Of a DNA stretch of 64,000 nucleotides, positions 16,708 through 25,400 are shown piece after piece. Position numbers and translations under genes: made by a program. The stretch is from Ensifer sp. IC3342. GTDB taxonomy: Bacteria > Pseudomonadota > Alphaproteobacteria > Rhizobiales > Rhizobiaceae. Numbering within the stretch: the stretch's first letter is position 1; each line of letters starts with the position of its first letter. The stretch is taken from positions 487,199 to 551,198 of the forward strand of contig NZ_JADYVE010000004.1 of NCBI RefSeq assembly GCF_020193655.1, written 5' to 3'. Under the pieces are notes generated by a model. That model was not told the DNA's origin and did not search any database. It worked only from the letters and a program-made list of their open reading frames with translations.

Positions 16708-17952
16708 TCATGCGCCCGTACGCGCGACGACCGGAACATAGTGTTCGAGCTCCGGGGCCGGAAAGGTGAGCGTCGCACCGATCTCGGCCGACCGATAAAG
16801 ACCCATCAGGACCTCGACCACGGCGAGGCCGTCCTCGAAAGTTTCGAGCGGCTTCACGCCCTTGCGGAAACACTCGACCATGTGCCGGTTTTCGTCCGTG
16901 TAACCATAGACGCCGGCCTCATCCTCCAGAATCGGCATCAGCCCCTGCTCGGCATTCTGCTTCTCGACGAGATCCTCGCCCTCGGCGCCTTTGACCTCGC
17001 GCGACAGAAAGATCTTCAAGCCCGTCCCGAGCGAGTTATATTCCAGCGCATATTCCGGTCCCAGGAGTTCGAGCTGGATGCGTAAGCCGGCGCCGACATA
17101 AGCCCAGGACGTGGTCGCCTCGATCATCAGCTCGTTGCCGTCCTCGTCCTCAAGCGTAACAGTCGCGCGGGCGAAATCCTCCGCCGGGCGCCTGCGGTAA
17201 TCGACCGCCTTTCCGAAACGCTCTGTCAGCTGCTCGGCATAGCCTGGACGGGTCCACTTGAGGTTCGCAACCGTTCCATTGACCGCCTTCACCTTCAGCG
17301 AGTTGCGCGCTGCACCCGGCGCCGTCAGGAGGTGACGCGCCACCTCGACGCTGTGGCACATCATGTCGGAGAGCACCCCGCCGCCCTGTTTGTCGCCCTG
17401 CCAGAACCAGGGCTCGTGTGGGCCGGAATGCTCTTCCGCCGCACGGGCGAGATAGGGCCGGCCAGTAGTGGACGCTGCGCGGCGCCAGATGATCTCCTTG
17501 CCGCGCAATACCGGGGTGCAGAAAACCTGATTTTCGAGATAGCCGTGGTTGAGGCCGGCATCTTCGGCAAGGCGCAGCATTTCGCGGGCTTCGGCGACCG
17601 TGCGCGCGAGCGGCTTTTCGCAGGCGACCGCGAAGATCTTGCTGCGCCCTGCCTTGATCGCCGCGTTGAGCGTCCGCATCACCTCGATCCGCGTATAGTT
17701 CGGCGAGAGAATCCAGATCGCGTCGACATCGTCGGCGGTAACGAGAGATTCGAGGCTGTCATGCGCCCGGCAGCTCCCGAGGTCGAGCGCCTCGACCTCT
17801 CTGGCAAACCGCGCGCGGTGTTCGGCTGTGGGACTGAAGGCGCCCGTCACCTCGACATTGCGCACGCCGACCAGCGATTTCAGGTGGAAATGGGCGATGA
17901 AGCCGGTTCCGACGAAGCCGACGCGCAGTATCTGCCTTGGCAGTTCAGTCAT
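16708..17952 (-). CDS. Gfo/Idh/MocA-family sugar oxidoreductase
   Basis: 414 residues from ATG at 17952, with GGAGGAGAG just upstream. N-terminal Rossmann fold (LRVGFVGTGFIAHFHLKSL), IWILSPNYTRIEVM, and the family's ACEKPLARTVAEAREM with the catalytic Lys. The middle holds a substrate-loop region (WFWQGDKQGGGVLSDMMCHSVEVARHL) with the usual conserved His. An NAD(P)-dependent sugar or inositol dehydrogenase. It directly follows the LacI gene of the transporter operon, 65 bases away, so it probably oxidises the imported sugar. Confidence 0.88.
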   Translation of the reverse strand: MTELPRQILRVGFVGTGFIAHFHLKSLVGVRNVEVTGAFSPTAEHRARFAREVEALDLGSCRAHDSLESLVTADDVDAIWILSPNYTRIEVMRTLNAAIKAGRSKIFAVACEKPLARTVAEAREMLRLAEDAGLNHGYLENQVFCTPVLRGKEIIWRRAASTTGRPYLARAAEEHSGPHEPWFWQGDKQGGGVLSDMMCHSVEVARHLLTAPGAARNSLKVKAVNGTVANLKWTRPGYAEQLTERFGKAVDYRRRPAEDFARATVTLEDEDGNELMIEATTSWAYVGAGLRIQLELLGPEYALEYNSLGTGLKIFLSREVKGAEGEDLVEKQNAEQGLMPILEDEAGVYGYTDENRHMVECFRKGVKPLETFEDGLAVVEVLMGLYRSAEIGATLTFPAPELEHYVPVVARTGA

Positions 17953-18017
17953 TCTCTCCTCCTGGATTTGTGTGTGCGGAGCGGGATGCGAGCGCTCCAC
18001 AGTCCCGCACGCGTTTG

Positions 18018-19037
18018 TCATTCCCGCGGCGGAGCCGTACTTCCCCGAATGTGCAAGACAGTCGGAAGGACGATCGGTTCGTCGCAATCGATCTCGGCGC
18101 CGGACAGGATCTTAAGAAGCAGTTCCATGGCGACATGTCCGATCTCGGCGCGCGGCTGGCTGACGGTGGTCAGCGGCGGGTAGAAGGCCTTGCTCAGGTA
18201 GAGATCGTCGAAACCGACCACCGAGACGTCGCCAGGCACATCGCGCCCCATGCGGCGCAGTTCGTATGCGGCGCCATAGGCCATTTCGTCGTTGGCAACG
18301 AAAAGCGCGGTCGGAGGCTCCGGCAGGGCGAAAAGCTTGCGGCAGCACTCCTGCCCGCTTTCGAGCAGAAAGTCACCGCGGACCTCGTAGGCATCAGGCA
18401 CGTCGAGCCCGGCATCGCGCATGGCCTGACGATAGCCCTCGCGCCGATGAAGGCTCATCAGTTCCGGCACCGGTCCGCTGATATGGGCGATACGCCGATG
18501 TCCGAGAGAGATGAGATGCTCCACCGCTTCCCGCGCCGCGCCCACATTGTCCACCTGCACGTGCGGCAAGCCCGCACCCTCGATGATCTCCAGCGCCACC
18601 ACCACGGGCAGGCGCGCTAAGCCACCGGTCCAGCCTCCGCCGGCCGGCGGCAGCTTGCCGGTCATCAGGATCATGCCGTCGGCGTGGCCGTCCCGCAGCA
18701 TGTTGAAATACTCGATTTCTCGGGCCGGATCGCTTTCGGTGTTTCCCATCAGCACCGAATAGCCGGCCTCCCGCGCCGTCGCCTCGACCCCTTTGAGGAT
18801 GTCGAGATAGAAGGGGTTGCCGACGTCGCGCACGACGAGCAGCACTGATATGGACTTGCGGGTGCGCAGGCTGCGTGCGCTGACATTGGGGCGGTAGTTG
18901 AGCTCGCGCGCCAGATCGAGAATGCGCTGGCGCGTCTCGGCCGTCACCAGCGCCGAGTCGCTGAGCGCGCGTGATACCGTCGCAACCGACACGCCCGCCC
19001 GCTCGGCGATATCCTTGATCTTCGGCCGCTCTCTCAT
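18018..19037 (-). CDS. LacI-family regulator of the sugar transport operon
   Basis: 339 residues: helix-turn-helix at residues 6-25 (IKDIAERAGVSVATVSRALS), hinge YRPNVSARSLRTRK, and a periplasmic-binding-like effector domain (VLLVVRDVGNPFYLDIL, GHRRIAHISG, GDVSVVGFDDLYLSKAFYPPLTTVSQP). The ATG overlaps the stop of the upstream permease by four bases (ATGA), so the regulator is translated from the operon it presumably controls. A LacI-type palindrome at 23619 in front of the first gene is the likely operator. Confidence 0.9.
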   Translation of the reverse strand: MRERPKIKDIAERAGVSVATVSRALSDSALVTAETRQRILDLARELNYRPNVSARSLRTRKSISVLLVVRDVGNPFYLDILKGVEATAREAGYSVLMGNTESDPAREIEYFNMLRDGHADGMILMTGKLPPAGGGWTGGLARLPVVVALEIIEGAGLPHVQVDNVGAAREAVEHLISLGHRRIAHISGPVPELMSLHRREGYRQAMRDAGLDVPDAYEVRGDFLLESGQECCRKLFALPEPPTALFVANDEMAYGAAYELRRMGRDVPGDVSVVGFDDLYLSKAFYPPLTTVSQPRAEIGHVAMELLLKILSGAEIDCDEPIVLPTVLHIRGSTAPPRE

Positions 19038-19990
19038 GCGCGCATCGCCCGACCCCGACCATAGAACATCATGAGCAGGAGCAGCGTCGCCCCGAACACC
19101 ATCTGGCGCCCGGATTCATCGATGTTCACCGTGGTCAGGATGCTCTGGAGAATGACGAGCAGGATCGCACCGGCCATGGTGCCGGTATAGCCGCCCTTGC
19201 CGCCGGCAAGCGACGTGCCGCCGAAGACGACCGCGATAATCGATGCGAGCGTGTACTGCTCGCCGACATTGGCGAAGGACGACCCGGAATAGCCGAGCAG
19301 GCAAAGGCCGGCGATCGCGGCAAACATGCCGGAAATCATGAAGAGGGCGACGCGCATCAGCCTCACCGGAACACCTGCCATATAGGCCGCATGCTCGTTC
19401 GAGCCGATAGCATAGATGCGGTGGCCGAAGACCGTGCGGTGGAGCATGAAGGCCATGAGCACGCCGATAGCGATCCACAGCCAGATGATACCGGGAATGC
19501 CGGCAGCGAGCGGTTGCGTGACGAAGCTCGAAAGGCCCGGCGCGGCGCGGCCCGAGGGAATGCCCATGCGGATGACGACGAGCAGGCCCTGGAGGACGCC
19601 GAGCATGCCGAGGGTCATGACGAGCGGCGGGATCCGCAGCAGCGTCACACCCAATCCGTTGAGAAGGCCGAAGAAGGCGCCGGCCGCGAGGCAGGCGAGA
19701 ATAGCCGGCACAATACCGCTGTCTGCGCCATTCATGACGTTGCCGGCGATGATCGCAGACAGCGAAACGACGCCGCCGACCGAAAGGTCGATGCCCTCGC
19801 GCCCGCCGAGAATGACGACGTTCTGGCCCGCCGCGACGATGCCGAGCAGCGAGGCGACGATCAAGAGCCGCAGAACCTGTCCGCCGGAGGCAAAGCCCGG
19901 CGACAGCGTTTGGCCGAGGTAAAGCAACAGCGCGATCAGCACGAGCGCGACAACGAGCGGCTGACGCGCGAAAGACAGGATCCGCGTCAT
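19034..19990 (-). CDS. CUT2-type sugar ABC transporter permease
   Basis: 318 residues from ATG at 19990. Around eight hydrophobic segments, with the CUT2 permease signatures GREGIDLSVGGVVSLSAI, GLLNGLGVTLLRIPPLVMTLG, IYAIGSNEHAAYMAG and VFGGTSLAGGKGGYTGT. Inner-membrane half of a ribose/xylose-type importer. Both its start and its stop overlap neighbours by four bases (ATGA), so it is translationally coupled with the first permease and with the lacI gene. Confidence 0.92.
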   Translation of the reverse strand: MTRILSFARQPLVVALVLIALLLYLGQTLSPGFASGGQVLRLLIVASLLGIVAAGQNVVILGGREGIDLSVGGVVSLSAIIAGNVMNGADSGIVPAILACLAAGAFFGLLNGLGVTLLRIPPLVMTLGMLGVLQGLLVVIRMGIPSGRAAPGLSSFVTQPLAAGIPGIIWLWIAIGVLMAFMLHRTVFGHRIYAIGSNEHAAYMAGVPVRLMRVALFMISGMFAAIAGLCLLGYSGSSFANVGEQYTLASIIAVVFGGTSLAGGKGGYTGTMAGAILLVILQSILTTVNIDESGRQMVFGATLLLLMMFYGRGRAMRA

Positions 19991-20979
19991 GCGCGCGCCC
20001 TCCTGCCCGCGAGCACGCCTGCCATTAGCACGACGAGAATGGCGAAACCCTGGACGAAGTTCTGCCATTCCGACGGCGTGCCCATGAAGAAGACGACCGA
20101 GTTGATGAGGCCGATCGTCAGCGCCCCGAGCAGCGAGCCGACCACCGTTCCCCAGCCGCCGGAAAGCGCGCTGCCGCCGAGCACCACGGCCGCGACGCTG
20201 TAGAGCGTCATCCTGCCTCCGACAAGGGGGTCGCCGCTCGCCGTGTCGCCGGTGATGCAGAAGGCGGCGAGTGCGGAGAAAAGCCCGCAGAGCAGATAGC
20301 CCTTGATCCGCACCTGCACCACCGGAAGTCCGGTCTGGAAGGCCGCCTGCTGGTCGTCGCCGACGGCGAGCAGTTGCGTAACGAGGCGCGTGCGGCTGAG
20401 CACCAGGAGCAGCACGACCAGCACCGCCAGGATATAGAAGACGAAGGGCACGCCGAGCAGCCGGCCGCCATAGGTCCGCCAGAAGAGCGCCGGCGCCGGC
20501 GTGCCGGCAACGGGAAGGATATAGAGGGCGAAGCCTGTGAAGAAGATGCTCGTTGCGAAGGTCGCAACGATCGCCTGCAGCCGCAGTGCCGCAACGACGA
20601 TGCCGTTCAAGAGGCCGCAGCCGAGCCCCAGCAGAAGGCCGAGGGCGAGCGCGAGCAGCACGGCGCCGGCCCCGCCGCCCCATCGCTCCATCAGGACGAC
20701 AATCGCGACATTGACGAGCGACAGGATCGATCCGGCGGACAGATCGATGTCGCCGGCATAGATGACATAGGTCTGGGCGATCGCGAGCAGGACCAGCGCC
20801 ATGTAGGTGCTGAGCAGTCCCGTCAGCGACCGATAGCTGAGGCTATTCGGCGAAAACAAGCCATTGAGCAACAGCAGTGCTACGACGATCGCGAGCGCCG
20901 GCAGAAAGGGATAGCGCTCCAGAAGCTTGCGCATGCCGCCCGCGCGCGTCCTCGAGGTGATTGTGACCTCTGCCATCAC
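19987..20979 (-). CDS. CUT2-type sugar ABC transporter permease
   Basis: 330 residues with eight or so membrane helices and the signatures YVIYAGDIDLSAGSILSLVN, GLLNGIVVAALRLQAIVATFA, AAFQTGLPVVQVRIKGYLL and VVLGGSALSGGWGTVVGSLLG. The first 20 residues are polar and cytoplasmic. Partner of the second permease, forming a heterodimeric channel. The gene overlaps both neighbours by four bases. Confidence 0.92.
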   Translation of the reverse strand: MMAEVTITSRTRAGGMRKLLERYPFLPALAIVVALLLLNGLFSPNSLSYRSLTGLLSTYMALVLLAIAQTYVIYAGDIDLSAGSILSLVNVAIVVLMERWGGGAGAVLLALALGLLLGLGCGLLNGIVVAALRLQAIVATFATSIFFTGFALYILPVAGTPAPALFWRTYGGRLLGVPFVFYILAVLVVLLLVLSRTRLVTQLLAVGDDQQAAFQTGLPVVQVRIKGYLLCGLFSALAAFCITGDTASGDPLVGGRMTLYSVAAVVLGGSALSGGWGTVVGSLLGALTIGLINSVVFFMGTPSEWQNFVQGFAILVVLMAGVLAGRRARA

Positions 20980-22481
20980 GCGGCCTCGTAAGCGGCTTGA
21001 TAGAGATTGTAGCGCGTACGGTCGGTGCCCGTCAGTTCGCGGCTGACCGAACCGCCGTTGAAGACGAGGATGCGGTTGGCGTTCCCGAGCAATTCGGCGT
21101 CCTCGGATGAATAGAGCAGGATGCCGAGGCCCTCGGCCGCCAGCTGGCGGATCAGTGCGAAGAGGTCGGCCTTCGCCGAAAGGTCAATGCCCTTGGTCGG
21201 GTCGTCGAGCAGCAGCACATCGGGACGGTCGACCAGCCAGCGGGCGATGATCACCTTCTGCTGGTTGCCGCCGGAAAGAGAATTGATCGGATCGAACAGG
21301 CTCTGAAACTTGGTGTGCATGCTTTGAAGCGCCGGCACCACCTTGTCGCGCAGCTTGGAGGGCCGCGCGATCATCAGGCGATCGCGCAGATAATGGATCG
21401 GCGTGACGTTCTCGATGATCGGCCTGCCGCTGATGACGCCGTCGCGGCCGCGGTCACCGGAAACATACGCGCAGCCCCGCCGGATGGCATCGCGCGGGCT
21501 CGACGCGTCAAAGCGGCTGTCGCCGATCAACACTTCGCCGGACGAAATGGAACCAGCGCCGAAGATCGACCGGAGCAGCGCCGATTGACCCTGGCCGTGA
21601 AGGCCGCCGAAGCCTAGGATTTCACCCTTGGCGACTTCGAAACTGACATTGCGGAAACCGCGGCCGGAGAGATTGCGGACGGTCATCGCGGCGCCGTCCT
21701 TGCCTTCGACAACGGCGGGGGCCGACGATTGCGACGCCGGCATGTCGCCGGAGCCGCCGACCATCAGCCGGATAACCGAGGTTGCGTCCGTCTCGGCCAG
21801 ATTGAGCGTCGTGATCGTTTCGCCGTCGCGAATGATCGTTACCCGGTCGCCGATCGCCTTGATCTCGTCCATGCGGTGGGAAATGAAGATGATGCCGCGG
21901 TCCTGCCACGTCAGATCACGAAGGATCTCGAAGAAGCAATCAACCTGCGCCCGATCGAGCGCGGAGGTCGGTTCGTCGAAGATCAGGATCGGCGCCTCGC
22001 TCGCCAGCGCCTTCATGATCTCCACGAGCTGCCGCTGGTCCGGGCGCAGGTTGCCGACGAGAGCATCGGCGGAAAATCCTTCTCCGGCTACCTCCTCGAA
22101 GAGCTGGATATAGCGCGCCGCGCGCTGCTTGAGCAAAGCCCGGTCGACGAACAGGTGGGATCTGGTCGGCAATGCGGCAAGACAGATGTTTTCCTCGACC
22201 GAGCGATGAGCCGCAAGGCTGAGCTCCTGATAGAAGATGCCGATCCCCTCAGCGCGTGCCGAACGCGGCCCGGTGATCGTGACCGGCCTGTTGTCGATGA
22301 GAATTTTTCCGGCGTCCGGCCGCACGCTGCCGGCGATGATCTTGCAAAGCGTGCTCTTGCCCGATCCGTTCGACCCCATGAGCACATGGACTTCGCCGGC
22401 CAGCACCTCCAGATCGCCGCGACGTAACGCCAATGTGGCGCCGTAAGCCTTGCTCACGCCGCTCAGTTTCAGTTTCGACAT
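20976..22481 (-). CDS. sugar ABC transporter ATP-binding protein (two-cassette)
   Basis: 501 residues from ATG at 22481 (MSKLKLSGVSKAYG). Two cassettes: Walker A GSNGSGKSTLCKIIAG near residue 37 and a signature region RPDQRQLVEIMKAL then ILIFDEPTSALD; the second cassette lacks a canonical Walker A (GGLHGQGQSALLRSIFG) but has SGGNQQKVIIARWL and LLLDDPTKGID, which is normal for CUT2 ATPases. It powers sugar import at the inner face of the membrane. It follows the binding-protein gene after 70 bases and overlaps the next permease by four. Confidence 0.92.
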   Translation of the reverse strand: MSKLKLSGVSKAYGATLALRRGDLEVLAGEVHVLMGSNGSGKSTLCKIIAGSVRPDAGKILIDNRPVTITGPRSARAEGIGIFYQELSLAAHRSVEENICLAALPTRSHLFVDRALLKQRAARYIQLFEEVAGEGFSADALVGNLRPDQRQLVEIMKALASEAPILIFDEPTSALDRAQVDCFFEILRDLTWQDRGIIFISHRMDEIKAIGDRVTIIRDGETITTLNLAETDATSVIRLMVGGSGDMPASQSSAPAVVEGKDGAAMTVRNLSGRGFRNVSFEVAKGEILGFGGLHGQGQSALLRSIFGAGSISSGEVLIGDSRFDASSPRDAIRRGCAYVSGDRGRDGVISGRPIIENVTPIHYLRDRLMIARPSKLRDKVVPALQSMHTKFQSLFDPINSLSGGNQQKVIIARWLVDRPDVLLLDDPTKGIDLSAKADLFALIRQLAAEGLGILLYSSEDAELLGNANRILVFNGGSVSRELTGTDRTRYNLYQAAYEAA

Positions 22482-22551
22482 CGAACTTCGTCCGTTGCAG
22501 TGCGAAGGGAAGCACGGGCCGAGACTCGGCCCGGGCAACCATTGGAAACAC

Positions 22552-23577
22552 TCACTTGAAGAGGGCTTCCGCGTCTTCGATCGAAAGCGAGCTGGTGTAG
22601 GAAAAGTAGCCGGGCTTGCCTTCGAGCTGCTTTGCGGCATCACCCACGTTCTTGCTGTCGATGAACGGGATCGGCAGGTAAAGAGCGTTACCGTATTGGC
22701 CGGCCTTGGCGGGCTCCTTCAATTCCTTGCCCTGCAGCATCAGCACCGCGACATTCAGCGCGCTCGCCATAACGCCCGGCGGGTTGACTGTCGCGCCGGA
22801 GTTCAGCTTGTCCTTGACCCAGAGGTCGATGAAGTCCTTGCGGATCTCACCCGTTGCGGCGATCTCGCCGGTCTTGCCGGCGTCCATTATCGATTTCCAG
22901 GCGCCGGCGGCCATGCCGTCCTGCACCACGACGCCATTCACGTCGGGATAGGTGGCAAGGATGTTCTGCATCGCCTGCTGGCCCTGCGCCTGATCCCAGT
23001 TGGCGTTGACTTCGTTGACGATCTGGATGTCCGGATACTCCTTGAAGACCTGCTTGTAACCTGCCACGCGCATCTCGTTGGCCGGGTGACCGGCAACGCC
23101 GTTGATTGCGACCACCTTGCCCTTGCCGCCCAGCGTTTCGGCAAGCCATTTCGCACCGGCGGCGCCCCAGGCGGTCTGGTCAATGCCGACATAGATGGCG
23201 TCCGGAGACGAGACTTCCGCGTCCGTCGCGATGACAGGGATACCGGCTTCCTTCGCCTGGGCGAAGATCGGGTCGAAGGCGGTCGGGCTGTTCGGGTTGA
23301 CGATGATGGCGTTCACGCCCTCGGCGATGAAGTTGCGGATGTGGGCGATCTGCCCGGGAACGTCGACATTCGCGCTCTGGACCGAGACTTCGACGTCGAC
23401 GCCCTTTTCCTTCCACTTCTCCGCGGCGGCCTTGGCCTCGTCGATCATCTGGGTGCGCCATTCGCTGCCGACCCAACCGTTCGAGAGACCGATCTTGAAG
23501 GTCTCCGCGTTGACTACCGATGCCGAGATGACGATGGACGCAACTGTGCTGAGCGCTACTGCGATGAGTTTTTTCAT
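22552..23577 (-). CDS. periplasmic sugar-binding protein (CUT2 importer)
   Basis: 341 residues. Signal peptide MKKLIAVALSTVASIVISASVVNA, then a type-I periplasmic fold: FKIGLSNGWVGSEWRTQMIDE, AEGVNAIIVNPNSPTAFDPIF, AGIPVIATDAEVSSPDAIYVG, VVQDGMAAGAW. First gene of the transporter operon, preceded by GGGAGGATCTT before the ATG and by a LacI-type operator. The sugar is not deducible; several Trp and acidic residues in the predicted cleft suggest a polyol or pentose. Confidence 0.92.
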   Translation of the reverse strand: MKKLIAVALSTVASIVISASVVNAETFKIGLSNGWVGSEWRTQMIDEAKAAAEKWKEKGVDVEVSVQSANVDVPGQIAHIRNFIAEGVNAIIVNPNSPTAFDPIFAQAKEAGIPVIATDAEVSSPDAIYVGIDQTAWGAAGAKWLAETLGGKGKVVAINGVAGHPANEMRVAGYKQVFKEYPDIQIVNEVNANWDQAQGQQAMQNILATYPDVNGVVVQDGMAAGAWKSIMDAGKTGEIAATGEIRKDFIDLWVKDKLNSGATVNPPGVMASALNVAVLMLQGKELKEPAKAGQYGNALYLPIPFIDSKNVGDAAKQLEGKPGYFSYTSSLSIEDAEALFK

Positions 23578-23618
23578 AAGATCCTCCCAAATCTTAAGGA
23601 GGACATGAAGCCAGAAAA

Positions 23619-23632
23619 TGTAATCGATTTCA
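23619..23632. promoter_or_regulatory. LacI-family operator upstream of the sugar ABC operon
   Basis: TGTAATCGATTTCA, a near-perfect 14-bp palindrome with central CG (12 of 14 positions symmetric), 42 bases upstream of the binding-protein start. It matches the general TGNAANCGNTTNCA pattern of LacI/GalR operators. The LacI gene encoded at the operon's distal end is the natural ligand. Confidence 0.65.
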
Positions 23633-23760
23633 ATGGCGTTCTGACGGCTGCACCGCCGCGGCCGGGCCGATGAACGGGCGGCAAAGACGTCCAGCGGCCA
23701 CCACGCGCGGCGCCGGCGGACCGTTCGAGCGCGTGACTTGCAGCGGCCGCGCGCAATCTT

Positions 23761-23813
23761 AGAGCAAGATGAGGAAAAGTGTGCGCGGTTTTCCGCCCCG
23801 CATCCCGCGTCTC
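23761..23813. repeat. palindromic hairpin repeat (family B, copy 1)
   Basis: Core GAGGAAAAGTGTGCGCGG followed by TTTTCCGCC and CGCATCCCGC. The same core recurs at 25106, 34909, 35923 and 63741. It sits between the sugar operon promoter and the glycosyltransferase stop and forms a stem with GGAAAA/TTTTCC arms. Confidence 0.75.
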
Positions 23814-23843
23814 AACTCATCATGATCTCGGGCGTGCGCGAGT

Positions 23844-25091
23844 TCAGACGACGACGTTCCTGACGATGTCGCTTTCGCAGAAAACAAGATTCGGCGAATA
23901 GCCTTGCGCAAGGAACTGCTGGCGATCCTTTTCGGCGACGACGAAGACGGCCGCGCGCGCGATTTCCGTTGGCTCGAGCTCCGGCGCGGGAGCGGCGACG
24001 GCGATGTCCTGGCGCAGGCCCAGTTCGCGCAGAAGACCTTCAAGCGACGTCGGACTGTCGACGCCATGCAGGATCACGCGGTCGACCTCGGCAGCCGCAT
24101 TGACCTGCCAGGCAAGCGTCTGCACGGCCACCATCAGCGGCAGGGAATCCTTCAGTTGCCGCGCCGTCGGATGGTGCTCGAAACCGGCGAGGGCCATGCG
24201 GGCATAGATTTCATAGGCCTTGACGTAATCTTTCTTGGCCGCCCACATGCGCATGGCGACGGCCATGCGGATGGAGGTGAAGTGCCTGATCTGCGCGTCC
24301 CGCGCGGTACGACGGTCGGGTGTCATGCGCAAGGCTCCACGCTTGGCTCCGACGTGGAGGAAATATTCGAGGCCGCCCCGGTAACGGTCCCAGGCGGTCA
24401 GCAGTTCGTCATGGCCGGCCTGCGGGCGATCCCGTCCCAGCTTCGATTGGATGACCTGCCTGTAGAAGGGCTTCTTCAGAAACGCGACGCCGCCGCCTTC
24501 GAGAAAATGTGCGAGATTGGAAAACGCCCAGTAGGCGAAATGGCGCGGCAGCCAAGACGTGCGCAGCGCCGCGGTCCGGTAGATTCCGATCTCGGGAAAG
24601 ATGTGCCGCTCGACGATGAAAGCGAAAAGCCGCTCGAACTCATCCTTGTCGAATTTGATGTCGGCATCGATCTGGTAGAAAAGTTCCGTGTCCCGGCCTT
24701 CGACCTCGTTGTGGACATGCCACGGCGCATAGCAGGCGGAGAGCGCCGGATTCCTGTCGAGGTAGGCGATGGCCTCGACAAGACCGTCGACCGCCAGCAT
24801 GTCATCGTCGGCGAGATAGATCGCATACGCGCCCGCCACGTGGCGGAAGGCGCTACCGAGATTTGCGTCGACGCCGCGATTTTCCGGTTGGCGGAAATAG
24901 CGGATCGGCAATCCTTTACCGGCGAAAGTCTCGACAATCTCCCGCGTGTTGTCCGTGGACGCGTTGTCGGAGATGACGATCTCGAAGCTGAACGGGATCT
25001 GATAGCTTTCGATAAAGCGGCCGAGCGCATTCTCCAGGAACCGCGCTCGGTTATAGGTCGGGATGCAAATGCTGAGCTTGACGGGATCCAC
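23844..25091 (-). CDS. family 2 glycosyltransferase
   Basis: 415 residues. GT-A fold at the N-terminus: KLSICIPTYNRARFLENAL, FEIVISDNASTDNTREIVE, and the metal-binding DDD in YAIYLADDDMLAVDGLVEA. A long C-terminal part (residues 190-415) has no domain I can name. It transfers sugar from a nucleotide donor, probably onto a surface glycan or lipid. GTG start at 25091. Standalone gene flanked by family B repeats; no other polysaccharide genes are adjacent. Confidence 0.85.
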   Translation of the reverse strand: MDPVKLSICIPTYNRARFLENALGRFIESYQIPFSFEIVISDNASTDNTREIVETFAGKGLPIRYFRQPENRGVDANLGSAFRHVAGAYAIYLADDDMLAVDGLVEAIAYLDRNPALSACYAPWHVHNEVEGRDTELFYQIDADIKFDKDEFERLFAFIVERHIFPEIGIYRTAALRTSWLPRHFAYWAFSNLAHFLEGGGVAFLKKPFYRQVIQSKLGRDRPQAGHDELLTAWDRYRGGLEYFLHVGAKRGALRMTPDRRTARDAQIRHFTSIRMAVAMRMWAAKKDYVKAYEIYARMALAGFEHHPTARQLKDSLPLMVAVQTLAWQVNAAAEVDRVILHGVDSPTSLEGLLRELGLRQDIAVAAPAPELEPTEIARAAVFVVAEKDRQQFLAQGYSPNLVFCESDIVRNVVV

Positions 25092-25105
25092 CCAAGTGTT
25101 CCTGC

Positions 25106-25156
25106 TAGAGCAATTCCCAGGAAAAGTGTGTAACGGTTTTCCGTCCGGAGTTGCGT
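25106..25156. repeat. palindromic hairpin repeat (family B, copy 2)
   Basis: GAGCAATTCCCAGGAAAAGTG, then TAACGGTTTTCCG and GGAGTTGCG: a variant of the repeat at 23761, lying just upstream of the glycosyltransferase gene. Confidence 0.65.
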
Positions 25157-25313
25157 AGTTTCAAAGAGTTAAATCATCTCGAATGGCTCTTGCTCGCCTT
25201 CGATAGAGGCCGCCGCTCCTCAACGCCCGTGCGCAGGCTGCGGCGGGCAGAGAACCGATGAGAACACTTATTCCGGTGCGATCTTGTGTGAGGCTTGCTG
25301 CTGCATGTTTCTT

Positions 25314-25395
25314 ACAGCGCCGCGCGTCTGATTAGACGCGCAAAAGACGCTGTAGCACTTTGAATTGTCGTCGCCGATCTGAGGAATCATGCAGC
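25314..25395. repeat. RIME-like palindromic repeat (family A, copy 2)
   Basis: ACAGCGCCGCGCGTCTGATT, AGACGCGC, GACGCTGTAGCACTTTGAATT and GAGGAATCATGCAGCA. It ends 6 bases before the uxuB stop codon. With the family B copy it accounts for most of the 309-base gap 25092-25400; I see no gene there. Confidence 0.75.
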
Positions 25396-25400
25396 AGGCT

